Source: a virus. From it: a stretch of DNA of 24,489 bases. The stretch's first letter is position 1; each line of letters opens with the position of its first letter. The notes beneath the pieces were generated by a model. It saw only the letters and a program-made list of their open reading frames with translations. It had not been told where the DNA came from and searched no databases. Shown here one piece after another: positions 6,896 to 13,499 of this stretch. The DNA lies in IMG/VR virus record IMGVR_UViG_3300035183_000505, positions 1 to 24,489 of that record. One strand, given 5' to 3'. The position numbers were made by a program, and so were the translations under genes.

Positions 6896-8020
6896 ATGAT
6901 CGGCGACCCGCTCTACGCGGCGCTGGACCGAACGGCCGTGCCGGTCGGTGCCACCGCCGAGCAATGGGACCGGTACCTGCGAATCCTCGCAGCGGCAAAG
7001 CCGACGCTCTGCGTCGACTTCGATGGCACGATGACGCTCGCCGGGCCGTACGAGCCGGGCGTGCCGTCGATCGGCGTACAGCCGGGCACGCGGCGCGCGC
7101 TCGCCGAGTGGGTCGCCGAGGGCTATCGCATCGTCGTCCTGACGGCGCGGAACACGGCCGACGTCTGGCCCTGGCTCGCCGGCCACGGGCTGACGCAGTT
7201 CGTCGACGAGGTCACCAACACCAAGCCGCCCGCGGTTGCGTACATCGACGACCGCGCGGTGTCGTTCGGTGGGGACTGGGATGCGGTGCGGGCGAAGGTG
7301 CGGACGCTGGCTGATCGGCCGGCGGCCCCACCGAGCGACGACGTTTCACGTGAAACCGATCTGAGCGGCCACGGGCGCGTTGCCTGCTCGTGCGGCGCGA
7401 CGATCCGGAACTGCCGCTGCCCGAGCGAGGCGCATCCCGGGCTCGTCGAGACGATCGAGCGCGGGTGCGCCGCGTGCCTTGCTGCTGCCGCCGAGCCGAC
7501 GCCTCACGCCGTTGCCCACGTCCGCGTGCACGGCCTGGACGTCGCGATCGAGAACGAGCCCGGATCGATCCGCCGCTCGAAGCACACGAAGCCGGACGGC
7601 TCTCCCGAGTGGGAGACGCGCATGGCGTACCGGTACGGCGAGATCGGCCACACCGAAGGCGCCGACGGCGACGCCATCGACGTGTTCCTGACCCCCGACC
7701 CCGAGGGCAGCGACCGCGTCTTCGTCATCAACCAGATCGACCCGGCGACCCGCCGGTTCGATGAGCACAAGTGTGTTCTCGGCGCTCGATCACTCGACGA
7801 AGCGCGCGCGGTCTACCTCGCGAACTACGACGCGACGGGGCCACAGCGCATCGGCTCGATCCGCGAGATGCCGCTCGACGAGTTCAAGCGGTGGGCGTTC
7901 GGCGGGCCGCGGCGCATCGAGGCGGCGAGCTATTTCGAGACTTGCGAGCACGCCCCTGCAGGCGGCGATGGTCATCCCGGCGCGATCCCCGACAGTGACC
8001 GCGTCCCCGATCGCGAGTAA
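6896..8020 (+). CDS. HAD-like phosphatase fused to an inorganic-pyrophosphatase-like domain
   Basis: A 374-residue multidomain protein. Residues 36-138 are a HAD-type domain: motif I LCVDFDGT (38-45), motif II VLTAR (81-85), a conserved lysine at 110 and motif IV YIDD (116-119), so phosphomonoesterase activity is plausible. A linker (139-158) follows, then a compact Cys cluster CSCGATIRNCRC (164-175) with a later CxxC (191/194), a possible zinc knuckle. Residues 205-335 resemble the pyrophosphatase-like domain described in phage polyvalent proteins: an ENEPGSIRRS start, DGDAIDVF (257-264) close to the soluble pyrophosphatase signature D-G-D-P-x-D-x with Ala for Pro, FDEHKCVLG (288-296) and a C-terminal PLDEFKRW. 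It lies between portal and protease. The linker DNA holds a perfect parS-like palindrome. Activity and substrate are unproven. Confidence 0.8.
   Translation: MIGDPLYAALDRTAVPVGATAEQWDRYLRILAAAKPTLCVDFDGTMTLAGPYEPGVPSIGVQPGTRRALAEWVAEGYRIVVLTARNTADVWPWLAGHGLTQFVDEVTNTKPPAVAYIDDRAVSFGGDWDAVRAKVRTLADRPAAPPSDDVSRETDLSGHGRVACSCGATIRNCRCPSEAHPGLVETIERGCAACLAAAAEPTPHAVAHVRVHGLDVAIENEPGSIRRSKHTKPDGSPEWETRMAYRYGEIGHTEGADGDAIDVFLTPDPEGSDRVFVINQIDPATRRFDEHKCVLGARSLDEARAVYLANYDATGPQRIGSIREMPLDEFKRWAFGGPRRIEAASYFETCEHAPAGGDGHPGAIPDSDRVPDRE
7343..7356. promoter_or_regulatory. parS-like palindrome (ParB-binding core)
   Basis: The sequence GTTTCACGTGAAAC is a perfect 14-bp palindrome identical to the inner 14 bases of the bacterial chromosomal parS consensus (outer bases T and A are here C and C). 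It is AT-rich in a high-G+C gene and encodes V-S-R-E-T at residues 150-154, in the linker between two domains, where it would not disturb folding. I find no second exact copy in the window. ParB binding is inferred. Confidence 0.7.
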
Positions 8021-8040
8021 CGCGTTTGCGACCCTGAAAG

Positions 8041-9519
8041 GTGTCCGACCAGGACGACGCCACGCGCCGGACCGATCCGGCCGACGACCCCGGCCCCGAC
8101 GCGGAAGTTGCGCTCGGGCCCGGCTTCGACGACATCGGCGCCGGCGAGGACCTAGCGTTCTACGCCGAGGCGAGCTTCTACCCGGCCGCCGAGCTCGCGC
8201 ACCCGAACTGCCAGCCCTTCAAGGCGGTCCTCCACCAGGTGGATCAGCCGAGCACGCGAGCGCCGCATGGCGCTCAGGGGCATCGCGTGATGGTGCCGCG
8301 GGCGGTCGCCGAGCGGCGCGTCAGCACGCTCATCAACATGGGCCTGAACGCGTCGGTCGCGCTCGACGGGCACCAGGTCACGAAGAAGATCGGCGTCATC
8401 ACCGCCGCGGCCGTGGGCAAGGACCCGAAGCCGGAGCTGAACGTGCCGGGCTTCACGGTCGACCCGAACGCCGTAATGATCGCCGGCTGTCTCTACGCGA
8501 ATGACTTCCCGCGCGAAGTGGCAGCGATCCGCGCCGCGGCAGCTCGCGGCACGATCGGCGCCTCGTACGAGACCGCGAAGACGCGCATCCGCGACCGCAA
8601 CGCTCCGGTCTGGGAGCTCGCCGACCTCGTGTACACCGGTGCCGCCGCGCTCGAGCGCCGCGCCGCCGCCTACGAAGACACCCGACTCGCCGCGTCCGGC
8701 GAGCGCAAGGAGGACGACCCGATGACGACCCCGAATCCCGATCCGAACCCGGCTCCGGCCCCGGCTCCGAGCCCCGCGCCGGAAGGCGGGCTCGACGACA
8801 AGATCAAGGCCGCGATCGCCGCGGCCGTCACCGCCGCCGTCGCTCCGCTGCAGCAGTCGGTCGAGTCGATCCGCTCCGAGGTCGGCAGCCGCATGCAGGC
8901 CGTCGAGGGCGCGCTGGCGACGATGCGCACCAAGCCCGGCGAGAGCCCCGAAGAGCTGCAGATGCGCGAGCAGGCGCAGGCGCTCGAGGAGCAGGCGAAG
9001 CAGCTCGACCCCGCCGCGCTCACCAAGCGCGAGGAGGCCGCGGCGCTGCGCGGCGAGAACAAGGACGACCTCGCGCGCCAGGCGGAGCAGGCCGCCGCCG
9101 GAATCGAGACGCAGGCCGCCACGCTGCGCGCCCAGGCGACCACGCTGCGGGCGAAGGCCTTCGGCTACGGGCCCATCCTCCACGCGATGGGCGTCCTGGT
9201 CACCGACGGCCTCGCCACCCTCGAGAAGAAGCTCGCGACCGAGCTCGGCGGCAAGATCGAGTCGATCACCTCCAAGCTGGCGACCGATCCGGGCGGCCCT
9301 CACGGTGCCCCGAACAACGGCGGCCCTGCCCAGCCCGAGCGCATCTCGCTCAGCGCGGCGGGTATGAACCTCCTGAGCAAGTTCCCCGATGCCCCGACCA
9401 AGGGCATCACCGAGTCCGAGCTGAACCAGGCGATGCGCGCCCGGAACATCCCGACCGACCAGCAGATCGGACTGATCCAGGAGTTCGGCTCGCGCGGCTG
9501 GCTGCGCGGCGCCGTCTGA
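8041..9519 (+). CDS. Prohead protease fused to scaffold
   Basis: A 492-residue protein starting at GTG 8041. Residues 40-220 look like a capsid maturation protease: His111 in LDGHQVTKKIG and Ser175 in RGTIGASYE are the likely catalytic pair, and the block WELADLVYTGAAALERRAAAY (191-211) is the typical end of this domain. Residues 230-250 are a Pro/Ala-rich linker with an N-P-D-P-N-P-A-P-A-P-A-P-S-P motif. Residues 253-420 are almost purely helical, Ala/Gln/Glu-rich, as in scaffolding proteins, and the last 40 residues form a small basic domain (NQAMRARNIPTDQQIGLIQE) that could contact the capsid subunit. Protease-scaffold fusions with self-cleavage are well known in phages. Immediately upstream of the major capsid gene, as expected. 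The exact protease family is not certain. Confidence 0.8.
   Translation: MSDQDDATRRTDPADDPGPDAEVALGPGFDDIGAGEDLAFYAEASFYPAAELAHPNCQPFKAVLHQVDQPSTRAPHGAQGHRVMVPRAVAERRVSTLINMGLNASVALDGHQVTKKIGVITAAAVGKDPKPELNVPGFTVDPNAVMIAGCLYANDFPREVAAIRAAAARGTIGASYETAKTRIRDRNAPVWELADLVYTGAAALERRAAAYEDTRLAASGERKEDDPMTTPNPDPNPAPAPAPSPAPEGGLDDKIKAAIAAAVTAAVAPLQQSVESIRSEVGSRMQAVEGALATMRTKPGESPEELQMREQAQALEEQAKQLDPAALTKREEAAALRGENKDDLARQAEQAAAGIETQAATLRAQATTLRAKAFGYGPILHAMGVLVTDGLATLEKKLATELGGKIESITSKLATDPGGPHGAPNNGGPAQPERISLSAAGMNLLSKFPDAPTKGITESELNQAMRARNIPTDQQIGLIQEFGSRGWLRGAV
8707..8714 (+). promoter_or_regulatory. Internal ribosome binding site for scaffold
   Basis: AAGGAGGA sits seven bases before an in-frame ATG at 8722 inside the protease-scaffold gene, at the exact junction of the two domains. 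It is the best Shine-Dalgarno match in the region and far stronger than the site before the full-length start. Confidence 0.75.
8722..9519 (+). CDS. Nested scaffolding protein from internal in-frame start
   Basis: Translation from the ATG at 8722 would give a 265-residue protein equal to residues 228-492 of the protease-scaffold gene: Pro-rich leader, long coiled coil and basic C-terminal domain, without the protease. This is the arrangement of lambda C/Nu3, in which a separate scaffold is made in larger amounts than the protease fusion. Support here is the strong AAGGAGGA site and the position of the ATG exactly at the domain boundary. It is an inferred second product of the same reading frame, not a separate gene. 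Confidence 0.65.
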   Translation: MTTPNPDPNPAPAPAPSPAPEGGLDDKIKAAIAAAVTAAVAPLQQSVESIRSEVGSRMQAVEGALATMRTKPGESPEELQMREQAQALEEQAKQLDPAALTKREEAAALRGENKDDLARQAEQAAAGIETQAATLRAQATTLRAKAFGYGPILHAMGVLVTDGLATLEKKLATELGGKIESITSKLATDPGGPHGAPNNGGPAQPERISLSAAGMNLLSKFPDAPTKGITESELNQAMRARNIPTDQQIGLIQEFGSRGWLRGAV

Positions 9520-9583
9520 GCACGCCAACCCCCGGCTCCCACAACGCGACACCATCGCCAACATCCCAAGGAGGCTGAACGCC

Positions 9584-10681
9584 ATGGAGCTCAACGAAGC
9601 GGCTTTCGTCGATCCCGATAAGGTCCCTTGCCCGAACGGCCAGCTGCCGATCGCGGCGATCCGCGAGACGGACGTGAAGCTGCGCGCCTCGGCGGACGCC
9701 ATGGGGCCCGGCACCATCCACGTTCCGCGCTTCGAGGAGCAGATCCTCGACTACTCGCGCGGCCGCGGCGCCCTCGGCCAGCGCGTGCGACGGCTGCCGG
9801 CCACCGGCCAGCCGACCCGCTACTTCGAGCAGCTCGCCATCACCGACGGCGAGTTCGCCGACCCCCGCCAGATCGCACCGGCGCCGGCGAACCACCCCCG
9901 CGGGCACCGCGCCGCGGTCGTGAAGTGCATCGCGAGCGGCATCAACTTCGGCCAGTTCGACGCCGAAGTGACGCGCGATCAGAGCATCTACAACGAGCTG
10001 GTCGCCGACGACATCCAGCGCACGATCAAGGGCGTGTACCGCAAGTCGGACCGCGGCTACTGGCGCGGCAGCGACACCAACCTCGTGACGCCCACCACGC
10101 TCGAGTACATGGGCGGCATGAAGCAGATCAACCGCACGGCGCTGGTGCCGTCGAACTCGAGCGCGATCGACGCGATCATCACCGAGGTCGCCTCGCTGTG
10201 CTCGAACGACGACTTCGAGGCGAAGCCGTCGGCGATCTACGCGCACCCGCTCACCATCAACATCATCTGCCAGGAGGAGCGCCACAATCAGCGCCAGGTC
10301 GCGGTGCTCACGCCGAACATCCAGGTGACCGACAAGAACGGCCAGGCGATCGCGGGCCTGCAGGTGGCCGGCATCGTCACCGCCGTCGGCATCCTGCCGC
10401 TGATCCCCGACGTGTCGATGCCGCCGCCGGCGGCGTCGGAGAGCGAGAGCGGCCTCCTCGACTACAAGCTGGCGATCGTCACCGAGGATCTGATCGAGGT
10501 GCGCTACGTCGGCAGCCAGGTGCCCCGGATGTACGTTCTCGGCCTGCAGGCGAACCTCGCGACGCAGTACGTCTGCGTGCTGTACGACTGCATCATCTTC
10601 AAGGGCAAGGCCGATGCGGTGAACCAGCCGGAGACGAACCCGGTCAGCTACGCCCATTCGATTGTCACTGTAGTCAGATAG
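9584..10681 (+). CDS. Major capsid protein (HK97-fold type)
   Basis: A 365-residue protein, preceded by AAGGAGG at 9568-9574 with good spacing, the strongest translation signal in the head module, as expected for the most abundant virion protein. It lies directly after the protease-scaffold gene. The N-terminal region (RFEEQILDYSRGRGALGQRV) matches the long-helix and E-loop part of major capsid proteins of this class; the middle has the helical spine and the SAIDAIITEVASLC helix; the C-terminal part is beta-rich (IEVRYVGSQVPRMYVLGLQA), consistent with the A-domain and P-domain strands. It should form the icosahedral shell after scaffold removal. Identity rests on position, size and these blocks. 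The stop overlaps the first base of a perfect palindrome. Confidence 0.88.
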   Translation: MELNEAAFVDPDKVPCPNGQLPIAAIRETDVKLRASADAMGPGTIHVPRFEEQILDYSRGRGALGQRVRRLPATGQPTRYFEQLAITDGEFADPRQIAPAPANHPRGHRAAVVKCIASGINFGQFDAEVTRDQSIYNELVADDIQRTIKGVYRKSDRGYWRGSDTNLVTPTTLEYMGGMKQINRTALVPSNSSAIDAIITEVASLCSNDDFEAKPSAIYAHPLTINIICQEERHNQRQVAVLTPNIQVTDKNGQAIAGLQVAGIVTAVGILPLIPDVSMPPPAASESESGLLDYKLAIVTEDLIEVRYVGSQVPRMYVLGLQANLATQYVCVLYDCIIFKGKADAVNQPETNPVSYAHSIVTVVR

Positions 10682-10700
10682 ATCAGCTAGTTAGCTGATC
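10681..10700. repeat. Palindrome at the 3' end of the capsid gene
   Basis: GATCAGCTA (10681-10689) and TAGCTGATC (10692-10700) are perfect complements separated by two bases; folded as RNA this is an 8-bp stem with a 4-base loop. It begins at the last base of the capsid stop and overlaps the end of the minus-strand reading frame. There is no T-run, so an intrinsic terminator is unlikely; an RNA-processing hairpin or the scar of an insertion are alternatives. Confidence 0.7.
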
Positions 10701-10947
10701 GCTGGCTCCAGTGCCGACCGAGAAGGATCTGGGAAACCGTCGATTGCGCCAAGCCGGTACGATCGGCGATCGCTTGCTGCGACAGCCCGCGCTGTCGCAG
10801 CGCGAGGACCTCGTTAAAATCGAACCCGGCGAGGCGTTGTGCGTTGCCGTTTCTGGCGCCGCGAGCGCGCACGCGAATCCGAGAGATTGGCGCGAGCGCG
10901 AGCCCGCGCAGCGCGTAGTGCTCTCCGCGCCGGATGCGATGCAGCAA
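10687..10947 (-). pseudogene. Minus-strand HTH protein, probable relic of an HNH-type homing endonuclease
   Basis: On the opposite strand to all its neighbours, an 86-codon frame from a TTG at 10947 contains RARGARNGNAQRL, then EVLALRQRGLSQQAIADRTG and LAQSTVSQILLGRHW. This order (G-x-R-N-G-x-A, a helix-turn-helix, then V-S-x-I-L-x-G-R-H-W) is what the C-terminal DNA-binding tail of phage HNH homing endonucleases looks like. The nuclease half with its His-Asn-His motif is missing: the frame stays open upstream into the next gene but shows no such motif. I therefore read it as a decayed or truncated mobile endonuclease. It could still make a small DNA-binding protein. Its 3' end faces the end of the capsid gene. 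Confidence 0.5.
10776..10801. repeat. Inverted repeat, 11-bp arms
   Basis: GCTGCGACAGC (10776-10786) and GCTGTCGCAGC (10791-10801) are perfect complements around CCGC. It would form a stable stem-loop. It lies in the codons for L-R-Q-R-G-L-S-Q-Q of the minus-strand HTH frame. No T-run follows on either strand. Confidence 0.65.
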
Positions 10948-10991
10948 GGCGCGAACGTTCTCACGCCGTGCATAACTAATAGGAGAGTTAC

Positions 10992-11588
10992 ATGAAGCAC
11001 GTCTACGCGTTGCTCGCGCTCGTCTCGTTTTTCGTTGTGCTGGCCGGCGTCAACGCCGCTGTGGCTCAGACCAACACGCCCACCCCTACCGCCACATCGA
11101 CGCCCACGGTGACCTCGACGCCGGACGTCCGAGGTCGCGCCGATCGCGTGCGTGCCCTGAACGAAGGGAGCTTCCCCAGCGGGTTCCGCCTGGGCGACTT
11201 CCTTCAGGCCCTGTGGAGTGCCCGACAGAGCGGCGGCGGGCTCACTGCCAACAGTACCGGCGTGGATGTCGCCGCGATCACGGCCATGGTCAACGGCGTG
11301 TACGTGACGAAGACCGCCGCCACCGGTCAGGCTGTCACCGCGTGTGGGAACACCACCGGGTCGCAGTACCGCAAATGCACGCTGTGCATGAACCAGGCGG
11401 CGACGCTGCGCTTCGCGCCCGGCGCGGTGGCCGCATCGCAAGCCGCGGCGTTGAAGCCGTCGTGCTCCGACTCGGAAACCGAGATCGCCTACCTCGAACT
11501 TCCGACGTCGTTCACTGCTGGATCAACGAGCATTACGAGCAACATGCTGAAGCAGGCGGCGACGCGCGCCTCGGCGATCCGGTTCTGA
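10992..11588 (+). CDS. Exported protein with signal peptide and Thr/Pro-rich linker
   Basis: A 198-residue protein with a clear signal peptide: Lys-His start, hydrophobic core YALLALVSFFVVLAGV (5-20) and a likely signal peptidase I site after Ala25 (AVA-QT). Residues 27-44 are a Thr/Pro/Ser linker of the T-P-T-x-T kind common in bacterial surface proteins. The rest (45-198) is a mixed domain with four cysteines at 118, 129, 132 and 158 that could form disulfides after export. There is no lipobox and no second membrane segment, so it should be secreted or periplasmic. AGGAGA at 10981-10986 precedes the ATG. An exported protein in the middle of a capsid operon is not a usual virion part; superinfection exclusion or a cell-surface role is a reasonable guess, and a decoration protein is not excluded. 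Not a family I recognise. Confidence 0.8.
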   Translation: MKHVYALLALVSFFVVLAGVNAAVAQTNTPTPTATSTPTVTSTPDVRGRADRVRALNEGSFPSGFRLGDFLQALWSARQSGGGLTANSTGVDVAAITAMVNGVYVTKTAATGQAVTACGNTTGSQYRKCTLCMNQAATLRFAPGAVAASQAAALKPSCSDSETEIAYLELPTSFTAGSTSITSNMLKQAATRASAIRF

Positions 11589-11590
11589 TC

Positions 11591-12226
11591 ATGGCGCGCC
11601 ATCAGCAGCAGAAGCCGAGGCAGGCCGAGGGCGAGGGCACCGACGCCGTCACTGAGGGCACCGACATCGGCGGCGCGGGTGAGGACTCAGCAGCGCCGAA
11701 GATCGACGCCGGCACCGGCGAGACGAACCAGGGCACCGAGGTTCCGCTCGGCGACACGGGCGAGGTCGCCGGCGACGATCTGGTCACCGCGCACCTGAAG
11801 CAGCCGCACGAGGGCCAGCGCTCGATCGCCAGCGGCGACCCCAACCGGCCGCACGTGTTCATCAACGGCAAGGCGAAGGTGACGCCGGCGGCGCACGCCG
11901 AGTTGCGGGCGGCTGGCTTGATCGAGGAGCGCACCGACGACGACCCGCCGGCCGACGTGGCGGTCACCGCCGCCCAAGCACCGGCCGCCGGCGTGGCCAC
12001 CGAGGCGGCAGCCGCCGCGCCGCAGGGGCTGCAGACGACGTACGGTCGGCTGCCGGAGTACGCCGATGACAGCCCCGAGGCCATCGTCGACTTCTGGTAC
12101 CGCGAGACCAACATCCACTGGCGCAACCTGCCGCTCGCCGAGCAGCAGGCGAAGGCGAAGCTGGTGGAGTACGTCCGCCGCTTCACCGAGCAGGCGGTCG
12201 CGCAGGCGACTGCGACGAAGAGCTGA
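11591..12226 (+). CDS. Small head-region protein with AHLK domain
   Basis: The ATG at 11591, two bases after the previous stop, gives 211 residues. Residues 1-60 are low complexity (Gly, Glu, Thr, Ala). Residues 67-110 hold a short domain beginning AHLKQP and containing FINGKAKVTPAAHAELRAAGL; the same order of residues occurs in the next gene, so the two share a domain. Residues 115-150 are an Ala/Pro linker, and 160-205 form a helical C-terminal part (SPEAIVDFWYRETNIHWRNL) that looks like a capsid-associated helix pair. Its location between capsid and adaptor genes suggests a head decoration or connector-associated protein, by position only. A longer in-frame extension to 11213 overlaps the exported-protein gene and is not credible. 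Confidence 0.75.
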   Translation: MARHQQQKPRQAEGEGTDAVTEGTDIGGAGEDSAAPKIDAGTGETNQGTEVPLGDTGEVAGDDLVTAHLKQPHEGQRSIASGDPNRPHVFINGKAKVTPAAHAELRAAGLIEERTDDDPPADVAVTAAQAPAAGVATEAAAAAPQGLQTTYGRLPEYADDSPEAIVDFWYRETNIHWRNLPLAEQQAKAKLVEYVRRFTEQAVAQATATKS

Positions 12227-12283
12227 TCCGCCGGCGGCACCGGTCCCGGACCCTCACCATCATCGACCCCGAGGAGCGATCTC

Positions 12284-12469
12284 ATGAACGCCCATCTCAA
12301 GAACCCCGAACACCGCCGCGGCTTCACCACCGTCTACCTGGCCGACGAGTCCGCCGGGAAGGACGGCAGCGGCAAGGCGAAGGGGCAGAAGCCGATCCAC
12401 TTCTTCCGCGGCAAGGCGCAGGTCGAGCCGCAGGACCACCGGCATCTGAAGGACGTGGGTCTCGTCTGA
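12284..12469 (+). CDS. 61-aa protein paralogous to the upstream AHLK domain
   Basis: A 61-residue protein with GAGGAG at 12271-12276 before its ATG. It starts AHLKNPEHRRG at residue 3 and continues to FFRGKAQVEPQDHRHLKDVGL, aligning with residues 67-110 of the upstream protein: AHLK-x-P, then F-x-x-G-K-A-x-V-x-P-x-x-H-x-x-L-x-x-x-G-L. An insertion rich in Gly, Lys and Ser (residues 21-35) separates the two halves. It is a single free-standing copy of that domain, probably from duplication. The fold may bind a surface on the capsid or connector; the function is unknown. Confidence 0.75.
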   Translation: MNAHLKNPEHRRGFTTVYLADESAGKDGSGKAKGQKPIHFFRGKAQVEPQDHRHLKDVGLV

Positions 12470-12481
12470 CGAGAGAGCCGC

Positions 12482-13498
12482 ATGTCGCCCGTCGTCTCGA
12501 AGGGCGGCGAGCTTCGCACCACGTGGACCTTCTATCGGCCGGTTACGAGCGGCGCGCCATCTGAGCAGCTCGACCCCGACGAGTTCCCCGAGGGGCCGCG
12601 CTTCGCCGTCTACCACAACAACGTCGCTGTCGAAGGATTCACTGGGCTTGCCTATACGCGGCGGTACGCGCGGGGCACATTCGGCTTCAATCTCCCAATC
12701 CCCTTCAGTGACGGGATCCTCGATCCGGGGGACTATGAGCTGCGCGCCGATCTCGCCACGGTCGGCGGCAACCCGCTGGTTGGGCCGAGTGGCAGCGTCC
12801 CCGTCGCGCCGTTCACCATCGCGGCCGCAGCGACATCCTTTTCCGGGGATCGCTTCTACGTATCGCCGGCCGAGCTCGGCGGGCGCTACGGCGTCCCGAA
12901 CGCCGCCGAGCACGAGGTCCGGTACGCGCAGCAGCTGATCGATGACTGGATGGGGCGATCGCTGTGGCCGACCGTGGTTGAGCGCGAGCGCCACGACATC
13001 GCGGGCGACCACAACGTCATCCAGCTCGACGTACGCCCCGTCATCCGGCTGTTCTCGCTGCAGCCGACCGATCCGCTCGACACCGCCGGCCTCGTCGGCC
13101 GCGCCGGGTACGGCCGTCGCGGTCGAGGCCGCGGCGCCGGCGACTTCCGCGGAGACTACATGGCGACCCTGGCGGCGCTGGGCGGAGCGGGCGTCGCCCA
13201 GCCGATCGACCCGGCGAGCTGCACGTTGCACAACGAGTCGGGGCAGCTGTGGCTGCCTGTCGGCGCCTTCCTGGTGTCGTACAACCAGGTCGAGGCGACA
13301 TACGAGGCCGGCTACCGCGTCATCCCCGAGTACGCGAAGTGGGCCGTCGCCGAGCAGGTCGCATTCTGTCGGGTGAAGAAGTTCGGCCCGATCAACAACT
13401 GGACGCGCGGCAAGGTGTCCATGCAGACGGGCGAGTCGCTGATCACTCCGGAGGTGATGCGCCGCTTGGAAAAGGATCGGTTGCAGATCCTCCGCTGA
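12482..13498 (+). CDS. Head-tail connector (gp6-like adaptor) with N-terminal beta domain
   Basis: A 338-residue protein in two parts. Residues 10-113 look like an immunoglobulin-type beta sandwich (TWTFYRP..., FAVYHNNVAVEGFT, DPGDYELRADL), similar in pattern to small Ig-like modules on phage structural proteins. Residues 125-338 resemble the gp6-like head-tail adaptor: a helix EHEVRYAQQLIDDWMGRSLW (143-162), strands with VIQLDVRPVIRLFSL (179-193), and the diagnostic EATYEAGYRVIPEYAKWAV (271-289) with the Y-x-A-G-Y-x-x-I-P-x-x-x-K-x-A-V spacing. An Arg/Gly-rich loop at 207-222 (GRAGYGRRGRGRGAG) interrupts the domain. It should sit under the portal and join it to head closure. The adaptor call is strong on pattern; the sandwich call is weaker. 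Confidence 0.78.
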   Translation: MSPVVSKGGELRTTWTFYRPVTSGAPSEQLDPDEFPEGPRFAVYHNNVAVEGFTGLAYTRRYARGTFGFNLPIPFSDGILDPGDYELRADLATVGGNPLVGPSGSVPVAPFTIAAAATSFSGDRFYVSPAELGGRYGVPNAAEHEVRYAQQLIDDWMGRSLWPTVVERERHDIAGDHNVIQLDVRPVIRLFSLQPTDPLDTAGLVGRAGYGRRGRGRGAGDFRGDYMATLAALGGAGVAQPIDPASCTLHNESGQLWLPVGAFLVSYNQVEATYEAGYRVIPEYAKWAVAEQVAFCRVKKFGPINNWTRGKVSMQTGESLITPEVMRRLEKDRLQILR

Positions 13499-13499
13499 G

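Larger units (their letters stand above)
10682..10991. other. Interval between capsid and exported-protein genes
   Basis: This 310-base stretch has no convincing + strand gene. It holds a palindrome at its left end, the minus-strand HTH relic, an 11-bp stem-loop inside that relic, and an AT-rich patch (CATAACTAAT, 10971-10980) with AGGAGA just before the exported-protein ATG. The AT-rich patch might be part of a promoter for that gene, but I see no matching -35 element. Confidence 0.6.

Noticed and set aside
8152-9717. Minus-strand frame opposite protease-scaffold (521 codons)
   Set aside because: It mirrors the coiled-coil region, spans into the capsid gene and has no protein features; a shadow of the real gene.
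10711-10995. + strand 94-codon frame between capsid and exported protein
   Set aside because: No ribosome binding site or protein features, and the opposite strand carries a recognisable HTH in the same bases.
10683-11441. Second minus-strand frame opposite the exported protein
   Set aside because: The exported protein on + has a signal peptide and good ribosome binding site. This frame has no features, and the HTH motif is in a different frame.
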